From positions 1-64,000 of the forward strand of contig NZ_JNYJ01000037.1 of NCBI RefSeq assembly GCF_000716715.1: a stretch of 64,000 nt of DNA. Direction: 5' to 3'. This DNA comes from Dactylosporangium aurantiacum. GTDB lineage: Bacteria > Actinomycetota > Actinomycetes > Mycobacteriales > Micromonosporaceae. Below, one piece after another: positions 9,280-16,763 of the stretch. The notes under the pieces are model-generated. The model worked only from the letters and a program-made list of their open reading frames with translations. It searched no databases and was not told the DNA's origin. Each line of letters opens with the position of its first letter. The first letter of the stretch is position 1. Made by a program: the position numbers and the translations under genes.

Positions 9280-10274
9280 TGCCGCCCCGCTGGCTGCGCC
9301 GCGTCGTGCTCGCCCCGGTCTTCCTCGGCGTCGTGCTCGTGGTGCTCGTCATGATGCCCGTCCTGCTGCTCGCCGCCGCCGTCGCGGCACCGTTCGGGTC
9401 CGGACGGCTGCGCGCCCTGCGGGTCACCTGGATGGTGGCGGTCTACCTGCTGCTGGAGGCCGTCGCGCTGGTCGTGCTGTTCGGGCTCTGGGTCGGCAGC
9501 GGGTTCGGCTGGAAGCTGCGCGGGCCGCGGTTCCAGCGGATCCACTACGTGCTCACCGGCTGGTTCCTGCGGGTGCTGTACGCGCAGGCCCGCTGGGCGC
9601 TCGGCGTCAAGGTCGCGGTGGTCGGCCCCCACCCCGACGTCGCCGCGCCGGGCCGCCCCGAGCTGGTGTTCTGCCGGCACGCCGGGCCCGGCGACTCGTT
9701 CCTGCTCATCCACGCGCTGGTCAACTGGTTCGACCGGGAGCCGCGCATCGTCCTCAAGCACACCCTGCAGTGGGACCCGGTCATCGACGTCATCCTCAAC
9801 CGGCTGCCGAACCTGTTCCTCACCGCCGGCGGCGGCGACCCGTCGCAGGTCGCCGCCCTCGCGACCGGCCTGGACGACAACGACGCCCTGGTGCTCTTCC
9901 CGGAGGGCGGCAACTTCACCCCGACCCGCCGGGAACGCGCCATCCGGCGGCTGCGCGACCTCGGCCTGCACGCGCTGGCCGAGCGCGCCGGTCGCATGCG
10001 GCACGTCGTGGCGCCGCGGCCGGGCGGGACCCTCGCCGCGCTCGACGCCGCGCCGGAGGCCGGGGTGATCTGGGTCGCGCACACCGGCCTGGACAAGCTG
10101 CTTACCGTCGGGGACCTGTGGCGGCACCTGCCGCTCGACCTCACCATCACGATGCGCTGGTGGTCGGTGGACGCCGCGCAGGTGCCGGACGGTCACGAGC
10201 AGCGCGTCGACTGGCTGTACGAGTGGTGGGGCCGCATCGACGCGTGGATCGACCGGCACGGTCCCGGGTCGTAG
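9279..10274 (+). CDS. PlsC-like 1-acyl-glycerol-3-phosphate acyltransferase, membrane-anchored
   Basis: A 331-aa protein with two or three N-terminal membrane helices (residues about 10-75), then a PlsC/LPLAT domain. The catalytic HX4D motif is RHAGPGDS near residue 134 and the glycerol-phosphate site is FPEGGN near residue 206. The product would be phosphatidate or a related lipid. The GTG at 9279 shares its G with the TAG of the lipase gene, so the two are translationally coupled. A kinase, a lipase and an acyltransferase in one overlapping operon suggest kinase-linked membrane lipid remodelling. The domain is longer than bacterial PlsC (about 240 aa) because of the N-terminal helices. Confidence 0.85.
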   Translation: MPPRWLRRVVLAPVFLGVVLVVLVMMPVLLLAAAVAAPFGSGRLRALRVTWMVAVYLLLEAVALVVLFGLWVGSGFGWKLRGPRFQRIHYVLTGWFLRVLYAQARWALGVKVAVVGPHPDVAAPGRPELVFCRHAGPGDSFLLIHALVNWFDREPRIVLKHTLQWDPVIDVILNRLPNLFLTAGGGDPSQVAALATGLDDNDALVLFPEGGNFTPTRRERAIRRLRDLGLHALAERAGRMRHVVAPRPGGTLAALDAAPEAGVIWVAHTGLDKLLTVGDLWRHLPLDLTITMRWWSVDAAQVPDGHEQRVDWLYEWWGRIDAWIDRHGPGS

Positions 10275-10309
10275 CCGGCCGCTCCTGACCGCGGCGTGGT
10301 TCCGGGGCG

Positions 10310-10415
10310 GCGGCGCGGCGCGTGGCGGCGGGCGGCGGCGGACGGCGGGCGGCTGCGGACGGCGGGCGGCGGCGGGCGGCGGGCGGCGGCGGGCGGCGGC
10401 GGGCGGCTGCGGCGG
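10310..10415. repeat. GGC-rich low-complexity repeat between operons
   Basis: Irregular tandem copies of GGCGGGCGGC/GGCGGACGGC fill most of the 191-bp gap between the acyltransferase and oxidoreductase genes. All three plus-strand frames stay open through it, but the predicted peptides are only Gly/Arg/Ala runs, so I treat it as non-coding. Confidence 0.7.
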
Positions 10416-10465
10416 TGTTCGGGGGTTGGCGTGGGTGGGGTGCGGTGTTCGTGCAGAATGGCCGG

Positions 10466-11359
10466 ATGCGATTCGGGGTGCTGGGCACGGGACACTGGGC
10501 TGCGACGACACAGGCGGTGGCCCTGGCGGCGCACCCCGAGGCCAGCCTGGTCGGTGTCTGGGGCCGCTCCCCCGCCAAGACCGCCGCCGTCGCCGAGTCG
10601 TTCGGGATCACCGCGTTCGACGACGTCGACAAGCTGCTCGACGCCGTCGACGCGGTCGCGATCGCGCTGCCGCCGCAGATCCAGGCCGACCTCGCCGCCC
10701 GGGCCGCCCGCGCCGGCAAGCACCTGCTGCTCGACAAGCCGCTTGCACTGACCGTCGAGTCCGCGTCCGCGGTCGTCGACGCGGTCACCGACAACGGCGT
10801 CGCGTCCGTGGTCTTCTTCACCAACCGGTTCATTCCCGCCGTCGCCGAGTTCCTGCGCGACAACGAGGCGCTCGGTGGCTGGTACGCCGCGCACGCCACC
10901 ATGTACGCCTCGATCTTCCAGCCCGGCAACCCGTATGCGGGATCGACGTGGCGCAGGGAGCACGGCGGGCTGTGGGACCTCGGCCCGCACGCCCTCTCGG
11001 TCGTCCTGCCGCTGCTCGGGCCCGTCGTCGACCTCAGCGCCGCCGACGGCCCCCACGACACCGTGCACCTCCTCCTGCGGCACGACAGCGGCGCGGCGAG
11101 CACGCTGTCGCTGACCCTCGACGCCGCGCCCGACGCGACGACGTTCGGGTTCTCGTACTACGGCGAGCACGGCGCCCTGACCCTGCCCGCGTGGGGCGCC
11201 GACACCCCCGTCACGGCGTTCGGGCACGCGGTGACGGCACTGATCGCGGCGGCCGGCGGTGTGCCGCACCCGTGCGACGTGCGGTACGCGGCCTCCATCA
11301 CCGGCATCCTGAGCGCGGCGGACCAGGCCCGCCGCACCCAGACGATCGTCACCGTCTGA
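10466..11359 (+). CDS. Gfo/Idh/MocA-family oxidoreductase
   Basis: A 297-aa NAD(P)-dependent sugar or cyclitol dehydrogenase-like protein. It has a Rossmann motif at the N-terminus (GVLGTGHWA, residues 4-12), a DKPLAL segment in place of the usual EKP, and the GGLWDLGPHALS motif with the catalytic Asp and His near residues 174-180. It is slightly shorter than typical (about 330 aa). The ATG at 10466 lacks a clear Shine-Dalgarno; GTG 10451 is an alternative. It stands alone between a low-complexity stretch and a convergent gene, so the pathway is unknown. Confidence 0.85.
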   Translation: MRFGVLGTGHWAATTQAVALAAHPEASLVGVWGRSPAKTAAVAESFGITAFDDVDKLLDAVDAVAIALPPQIQADLAARAARAGKHLLLDKPLALTVESASAVVDAVTDNGVASVVFFTNRFIPAVAEFLRDNEALGGWYAAHATMYASIFQPGNPYAGSTWRREHGGLWDLGPHALSVVLPLLGPVVDLSAADGPHDTVHLLLRHDSGAASTLSLTLDAAPDATTFGFSYYGEHGALTLPAWGADTPVTAFGHAVTALIAAAGGVPHPCDVRYAASITGILSAADQARRTQTIVTV

Positions 11360-11403
11360 CCGTTTCCCCGCTTCGCACGGTGGGCGGCCGGACCGATCCC
11401 GCC

Positions 11404-11428
11404 GCTGACGGTCGTCGTGGCCGTCAGC
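11404..11428. terminator. Hairpin between convergent genes
   Basis: GCTGACGG and CCGTCAGC form an 8-bp stem with a 9-nt loop. It lies 45 nt after the oxidoreductase stop and overlaps the last codons of the convergent membrane-protein gene. It probably acts as a shared terminator. Confidence 0.45.
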
Positions 11429-14400
11429 GCATGCGGGTCACCGCCGCCCGCAGGCGCCGGACGTCGCGGATGCGCCGCTCGTACGTCGTGGCCAGGGCGA
11501 CCAGCACGAGACCCGCCACCGCGAGGGGTGCCCACCTCGGCAGCAGGTCCCAGTACACGGCGATCTCGTGCAGCGCGATCACCACGAGGGCCGACCCGCC
11601 GACGACCGCCGGCGCCTGCAGCCGGCGCACCGCCCCCACGACGACGACGGCCAGCGCGCCGAGGCCCAGCAGCAGCCGCCGCAGCGGCTCGCCCTCGCTC
11701 ACCAGCACCGAGGCGAGGCTCGGCCCGAACGCCGCGAACAGCGCCGGCCCGTACGCCACCCAGCTGCCGAGCCGCTCCACGCCCTCCGGTCGCCGGTGTG
11801 CCGCGTACCAGCCGACGGCGGCGGCGACCGCACCGGCCGGCAGCGTGTACGCCTCCAGCAGGGCGACGTCGTTGGACGCGAGCACCAGCCAGTACGCGAC
11901 CAGCTGCGCGGCGCCCGCCACCCCGGCGAACACCACCCGCGGGCCGCCGGTCAGCGCCCGCAACCCGAGGACGATCCCCCACAGGCTGCTGATCCCGGCC
12001 ATCGCCGCCAGGTCCGCGGTGGTGAGCAGGAACGCGACCACCGCAGTGGCGTGCGCGACCACCTCCAGCACCAGCGCCTCACCCGGCACCGCGCCACGCT
12101 GCACGTCGCTTGCGGCGGGTCGGACCCGGCGGATGACGACCGCCGCCGCGAGGATGACGGCGGCCGCGAGCAGCACCCAGTAGCCCGCCCAGCGCAGCGG
12201 CAGCTCCGCCGCCCGGGCCGCGGCGAACGCCAGCCATCCGGCGCTGACCGCACCCGTGAGCCAGCCGAGCGTGCGGGCCACCGAGGTCCGCCCGGCGACC
12301 CCGACGACGGCCGCGGTGACCAGGACCGCCGCGAGGGCCGCGAGGGTCGCGGGTCTCGTCGCCAGGCAGCCCGCGAGTCCGGCCCCACCGGTGAACCAGC
12401 ACGTGACCGCACCGACGTTGACCCGCAGGGCGCGGGCGTGTGGGCGCACCAGGGCCGCGGCCAGTGCGGTGGCCAGCCCACCCGCCAGGGTCACCGCCGG
12501 CACGGCCGGCCACGGCGCCTCGGCGGCGAGGCAGCCGAGCACGACCGCCATGGTCGCCGGCGCGCCCGCGAGGGTCCACACCGCCGCCCGCGTGCGCCGG
12601 GCCACGAGCAACGCGAGCACCGCGACGAGGGCGAGCGCCGCGGCGGCCGGACCGGGCCCGAACGCCTGCGCCGCGCCGGCCCACCACCGCCCGCCCGGGT
12701 CGAGCCCCACCCCGTCCGGTGCGCCTTGCCAGATGGCCCCGAGCCAGCGGTACGGCCGCAGCAACGTCTCGAACACCGCCGGCCCGACCGCCAGCAGCGT
12801 GACCGCCGCGGGGATGACAGCGGGGAGCGCCGCCTGCACGGACCATGCAGGCACCGGTCCTACCGAGGTAGGACCGCCGGGAGTCGCCAGGGGCCGATCG
12901 GCGCCGACCGCCCGTCGTGGGGCTCCCCCGGTGACCGCGGACCAGGCCGACAGCACGGCCGCGGCCGCGAACACCCCGAACGGCAGGTGCCCGCCGTCCG
13001 ACGCGGACAGCCCGGCCGCGGTGAGGGTCACGCCGAGACCGGCGAGAGCGACGCCGAACACGCCAGCCGCGCCGGACACCGCCGCAGTGCCGGACACCGC
13101 CGCCGCGCCGGACACCGCCGCTGTGCCGGACACCGCCGCCGTGCCGGACACAGCCGCCGCGCCGGACACAGCCGCCGTGCCGGACACAGCCGCCGTGCCG
13201 GACACAGCCGCCGTGCCGGACACAGCCGCGGTGCCGGACACCGCCGCCGTGCCGGACACAGCCGCGCTGGATCTGGTTCGGAGCGTGGCGACGAGCACGG
13301 TGGCGAGCGCGAGTCCGGCGGCCGCGCCGTACATCGGCGCGGGGACGTGCAGGGCGCTGCCGGCGCCGGTGAGCCGGACGGCGGCCGCGGCGAGCAGCGG
13401 CAGCCCCGCGAGGCCGACGGTGACGGCCGGGGTCGCGAGGCGCGGCGTCCTGTCCCGCAGGGCGAGCAGCACGCACAGGCCGGTCAGGGCCACCATGGTG
13501 AGCAGCGTCGCGAGTGGGGTGTCCAGCCCGGTGAGGACGGCATGCGCGGCCACGACCGGCAGTGAGACGGCGGCCCACCACCCGGCCGGCGGGGTCACCC
13601 ACAGCTGCCGCACGGCGACCGGCTGCCCGGCCAGGGGCGGCGAGCCCGCACCGAACGGGACGCCTCGTACGGGATCGAACGCGGGCCGGCCCGCCACGTC
13701 CGGCTTCCCGCCGGTCGAGCCCGAGGCGTCCGCAGTGACGGCGTCCGGAGCGTCGACCGCCGTCCAGCCGCCGGTCGCCGGCCACTCCGCAGCCGAACCA
13801 CCGGCGGCTGAACCACCGGCGGCTGAACCACCAGCAGCTGAACCATCGGTGGTCGGCACGCCGGCCGGGTGGTCTGCAATCTCCGCGGCCCCGGTCACCT
13901 GACCACCGGCCGCCGGCGGGACGGGAGCGGTCGCCGGCCGCGCCGACCACTGCAGCGCTGCCACGGACAGCGCGGCGAGCACCGCGAAGTCCAGCGCGGA
14001 CACCACCGGCAGCGGCGCGTCGAACGCCCCCGGGACGGCGAACCCCACGAGCACCACCGCCGGCCACACCACCCAACGGGACCGGGACAGGACGAGGAAC
14101 GCCGCCGCGATCGGCAGCAGGGCGACCGGCACCTGCCACGAGTACAGGTTGTCCATCGTGGACACGGGGCCGTGCCAGGCGGGCAGTGCGCGGCCCACGG
14201 CGGAGGCGGCGGCGACGAGGGCCGCGACGGTGTACGGGACGGCGGTCGCGCCGGCGACGACGAAGGCGCCGGTCCTGGCGCCCGCCCGGACGCGGTCGGG
14301 CAGCACGGCGACGGCCAGCGCGATCAGCACCGGCACGCAGGCGAACGCGAGCGCCTGCTGGTCCGTGACGACCTCGGCGAGGACCCGGACGGCGACGATC

Positions 14401-15596
14401 GCGACGATGCACACCGCGACCCCGGCACCGACATGCGCGGTGACGCGGTGCACGAGGCCGGCGGCGACGATGACGGCGGCCAGGGTGAGCATCGCGGCGG
14501 CGGCGCCGAGGACGGCGGGCACGCCGTCGACGGTGGTCAACGCGACGAAGCCCAGCGGGACGGCGAGCGTGACCGCCAGTCCGGCACCGATCCAGGCGGC
14601 CTTCTCCACGGTACGGGCGAGCAGCAGGTCCAGCGCCGCGACGGCGGCGAACGTGAACGTCCACCCGGTTGCCTCGAACGACCGCTCGGCGGCGAGCAGC
14701 GGCAGCACCGGCTGCGCCGCGAGGAGGGCCGCGAAGCGGGGGCCCCGCAAGCCGGTTGCGACGGCGTAGCCGCCGGCGACGACGGCGGTGACCGCGCAGA
14801 CCAGCCCCGCGTACGTCCTGGGCCCGGTGGCGTCGGCGAGGCCGGCGAGGTTGACGTACCAGGCCGCGTAGCCGTCCAGCAGCACCAGCAGCAGGCCCAG
14901 CGCGGCGAACGTCTCCGCCGTCGACCGCAGGCCGCGGGAGAGCGCGACCGGGGGCACGGCGAGGGTGATGAGGGTGATCGTCGCCAGGATCGCGGCCCGG
15001 CCGACCACGCCGAAGCTCGCCCAGGCGACCGCCGCGAACACGATCGCGGCGCTGCCGAGCAGCAGGCCGCCGAGGATGAACAGCAGGTTCTGCACGGTCC
15101 GGGGACTGGTCTCGGCCTGCCCGGCGGCGGGGACGGCAACCGGCCAACGGCCACCCGGCGCGCCGGGAGCCCCCGCGGCCGCCACGGCGCCGGCGCCACC
15201 CGAAGCCCCCGCGGCACCTGAGACGCCGGCGGCACCCGCGGCGCCCGAGACGGCCGCAGCGCCAGGGGCGGAGCTCACCGGCGGGAGCGGCCGTACCGGC
15301 GCGGGGGGCGCGGGGGCGAGCGCGCCCCTGGCCGCCTGCACCGCCTGGCTGACCCGTGCCGCAAGCAGGTTGCGCTGGGCGCGGACGGCGTTCAGTCGCT
15401 GGACCGCGGCGCCGTACCTGCTGCGGGCCTCGTCCAGGTCGGCGCGGGCCGCCTCGACCTCGGCGAGGAGCTCGTCGGCGCGGGTGCCGAGCCGTACCAC
15501 CTCGGCGGCATCCGGGAACGGGGCACGACCGCAGCCGGAGCAGCCGGCCTCCAGGTCGGCCTGGCCGCCGCAGAACGGGCACGGATACGTCATCAT
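11424..15596 (-). CDS. SCO7613-like giant multi-pass membrane protein with N-terminal zinc ribbon
   Basis: A 1390-aa protein. It begins with a four-cysteine zinc-ribbon-like segment (CPFCGG then CSGCGR, residues about 5-23), a coiled-coil-like Glu/Ala/Arg stretch (about 35-80) and a Pro/Ala/Gly linker. A very long series of hydrophobic segments fills the rest. This layout matches the SCO7613 C-terminal-domain membrane proteins of actinobacteria, whose function is unknown. Two low-complexity insertions interrupt it: an AAGGS repeat (near 13.8 kb) and an 18-bp repeat coding AAVSGT (near 13.1 kb). Tandem ATG codons at 15596 and 15593 are the likely start; the frame extends 7 codons further upstream. 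No enzymatic motif is visible. Confidence 0.8.
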   Translation of the reverse strand: MMTYPCPFCGGQADLEAGCSGCGRAPFPDAAEVVRLGTRADELLAEVEAARADLDEARSRYGAAVQRLNAVRAQRNLLAARVSQAVQAARGALAPAPPAPVRPLPPVSSAPGAAAVSGAAGAAGVSGAAGASGGAGAVAAAGAPGAPGGRWPVAVPAAGQAETSPRTVQNLLFILGGLLLGSAAIVFAAVAWASFGVVGRAAILATITLITLAVPPVALSRGLRSTAETFAALGLLLVLLDGYAAWYVNLAGLADATGPRTYAGLVCAVTAVVAGGYAVATGLRGPRFAALLAAQPVLPLLAAERSFEATGWTFTFAAVAALDLLLARTVEKAAWIGAGLAVTLAVPLGFVALTTVDGVPAVLGAAAAMLTLAAVIVAAGLVHRVTAHVGAGVAVCIVAIVAVRVLAEVVTDQQALAFACVPVLIALAVAVLPDRVRAGARTGAFVVAGATAVPYTVAALVAAASAVGRALPAWHGPVSTMDNLYSWQVPVALLPIAAAFLVLSRSRWVVWPAVVLVGFAVPGAFDAPLPVVSALDFAVLAALSVAALQWSARPATAPVPPAAGGQVTGAAEIADHPAGVPTTDGSAAGGSAAGGSAAGGSAAEWPATGGWTAVDAPDAVTADASGSTGGKPDVAGRPAFDPVRGVPFGAGSPPLAGQPVAVRQLWVTPPAGWWAAVSLPVVAAHAVLTGLDTPLATLLTMVALTGLCVLLALRDRTPRLATPAVTVGLAGLPLLAAAAVRLTGAGSALHVPAPMYGAAAGLALATVLVATLRTRSSAAVSGTAAVSGTAAVSGTAAVSGTAAVSGTAAVSGAAAVSGTAAVSGTAAVSGAAAVSGTAAVSGAAGVFGVALAGLGVTLTAAGLSASDGGHLPFGVFAAAAVLSAWSAVTGGAPRRAVGADRPLATPGGPTSVGPVPAWSVQAALPAVIPAAVTLLAVGPAVFETLLRPYRWLGAIWQGAPDGVGLDPGGRWWAGAAQAFGPGPAAAALALVAVLALLVARRTRAAVWTLAGAPATMAVVLGCLAAEAPWPAVPAVTLAGGLATALAAALVRPHARALRVNVGAVTCWFTGGAGLAGCLATRPATLAALAAVLVTAAVVGVAGRTSVARTLGWLTGAVSAGWLAFAAARAAELPLRWAGYWVLLAAAVILAAAVVIRRVRPAASDVQRGAVPGEALVLEVVAHATAVVAFLLTTADLAAMAGISSLWGIVLGLRALTGGPRVVFAGVAGAAQLVAYWLVLASNDVALLEAYTLPAGAVAAAVGWYAAHRRPEGVERLGSWVAYGPALFAAFGPSLASVLVSEGEPLRRLLLGLGALAVVVVGAVRRLQAPAVVGGSALVVIALHEIAVYWDLLPRWAPLAVAGLVLVALATTYERRIRDVRRLRAAVTRMR
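13071..13268 (-). repeat. 18-bp in-frame tandem repeat coding AAVSGT
   Basis: Eleven copies of an 18-bp unit (each containing CCGGACAC on the plus strand) lie inside the membrane-protein gene. They translate to eleven VSG-T/A-AA hexapeptides. Copies differ mainly at synonymous third positions, so the array is not brand new, but the peptide is nearly invariant. The segment is hydrophilic/neutral and sits between predicted membrane helices. Confidence 0.9.
13791..13848 (-). repeat. 15-bp in-frame repeat coding AAGGS
   Basis: About four copies of a 15-bp unit around GCTGAACCACCGGCG, coding repeated Gly-Ser-Ala-Ala-Gly in the same membrane protein. It is probably a flexible loop. Confidence 0.8.
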
Positions 15597-15704
15597 GCCG
15601 TCAGGATGGCGCTGCAAGGTCGTTGCGGGTATCGGGTGCGGTACTCATCCTCGTCTGAGTACCGGGATCTTCCTGTCGTGGTGGCGACGGGGCATGCTGG
15701 CGGG

Positions 15705-16004
15705 ATGCGGTTGCTCTCCGAGGCTGAGTACAAGGCGACGATGGAGCCCGAGCCGATACAGATCGGTCCGGACGACGAGCCGCCGTTCGACTTCTGGCCC
15801 TACTTCGACGCTATCCCGGAGGAGCACCTGGGCGGGCACGACTTCAGTGAGGGCAGCGTCAACTACGCCTGGCAGATGCCCGTCGGCGAGCTGCAGCACG
15901 TCCTGGTGAACTGTGAGACCCCGAACGTGTTCCTGGTCCTCGTCCTCGACCTGCGCACCGAGACCGTCCTGGGGCACTACCTGCTCGACATCTACGGCGT
16001 CTGA
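15705..16004 (+). CDS. Conserved-looking hypothetical protein, 99 aa
   Basis: A small acidic soluble protein starting MRLLSEAEYKATM. It is rich in Asp/Glu/Pro in its first half (GPDDEPPFDFWPYFD) and ends in a regular hydrophobic/charged stretch (NVFLVLVLDLRTETVLGHYLL). I do not recognise a family. The composition and size resemble small accessory or immunity-type proteins, but no toxin-like partner is adjacent. The frame remains open upstream to 15606, inside the 5' end of the divergent membrane gene; ATG 15705 is chosen because the acidic protein begins there. It is followed by a convergent regulator 24 nt away. Confidence 0.65.
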   Translation: MRLLSEAEYKATMEPEPIQIGPDDEPPFDFWPYFDAIPEEHLGGHDFSEGSVNYAWQMPVGELQHVLVNCETPNVFLVLVLDLRTETVLGHYLLDIYGV

Positions 16005-16027
16005 GGACAGGCGGGAAGGACAGCCGG

Positions 16028-16687
16028 CTAGTCGTCGAGGCCGCGCTCGATGGCGTACCGCACCAGGTCGACCCGGCTGTGCAGCTGCAGCTTGTTCAGG
16101 GTGTTCTGCACATGGTTCTGCACCGTGCGGTGCGACAGCACGAGGCGCTCCGCGATCTCCTTGTACGTGACGCCCTTGGCGACCAGCCGCAGCACCTCGG
16201 TCTCCCGCTCGGTCAGCCGCGGCGCGTCGGGGTCCTCGGCCCGGGTCACCGTCGCCAGCCGCCGGAACTCGCCGAGCACCAGCCCGGCCAGCCCGGGCGT
16301 GAACACGGCGTCGCCCTCGGCCGTGCGCCGCACCGCCGCGAGGAACTCCTCCCTCGCCGCCGACTTCACCAGATAGCCGGTCGCGCCGGCCTTGACCGCG
16401 TCGAGCACGTCCTGCTGCTCGCCGCTGGCGGACAGCATCAGGATCCGCACCTCGGGGCAGGACGCCAGCAGGCCCTGGATGACCTCGACCCCGGACCGGT
16501 CGGGCAGCTGCAGGTCGAGGACGACGACGTCGGGGCGGACGGACCCGGCGATGCGGACCGCCTGGGCGCCCTCGCCGACGGCGGCGACGACCTCGTAGCC
16601 CGCCTCCGCCAGGTCCCGGGCGACGCCCTCACGCCACATCGGGTGGTCGTCGACCACCATGACCCGGAGCGGTCCCGCTGCTTCCAC
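16028..16687 (-). CDS. NarL/FixJ-family response regulator
   Basis: A 219-aa two-component regulator. The receiver domain (residues about 8-125) has VVDDH acidic residues, phospho-acceptor Asp in VVLDLQLPD, the Ser of MLSASG and the Lys of GYLVKSA. The C-terminal LuxR-type helix-turn-helix (about 155-215) has LTERETEVLRLVAKG and SHRTVQNHVQNTLNKL. No histidine kinase gene is adjacent, so it is an orphan in this window. The GTG start is at 16687. It lies in the same direction as, and 76 nt downstream of, the GGDEF-EAL protein gene, so the two may be co-transcribed. Confidence 0.9.
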   Translation of the reverse strand: MEAAGPLRVMVVDDHPMWREGVARDLAEAGYEVVAAVGEGAQAVRIAGSVRPDVVVLDLQLPDRSGVEVIQGLLASCPEVRILMLSASGEQQDVLDAVKAGATGYLVKSAAREEFLAAVRRTAEGDAVFTPGLAGLVLGEFRRLATVTRAEDPDAPRLTERETEVLRLVAKGVTYKEIAERLVLSHRTVQNHVQNTLNKLQLHSRVDLVRYAIERGLDD

Positions 16688-16763
16688 GCCGGCAGCCTAT
16701 CGGTCCGGCTGCATGGAGGCTGCCCGCACCGCCGGCCATGCGGGTGCGGCACGACGGCGGGGT

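Noticed and set aside
10310..10465. Coding extension of the oxidoreductase through the GGC-rich repeat
   Set aside because: The peptide is only Gly/Arg/Ala and the Rossmann start is at 10466.
11158..11982. Minus-strand frame overlapping the oxidoreductase end
   Set aside because: It overlaps two better-supported genes and shows no domain.
11568..15221. Long plus-strand open frames across the SCO7613-like gene
   Set aside because: Arg/Gly/Gln-rich shadows; the membrane-helix pattern and zinc ribbon lie on the minus strand.
12079..15582. Second 1167-codon minus-strand frame overlapping the membrane protein
   Set aside because: Arg/Gly-rich out-of-frame translation with no hydrophobic periodicity.
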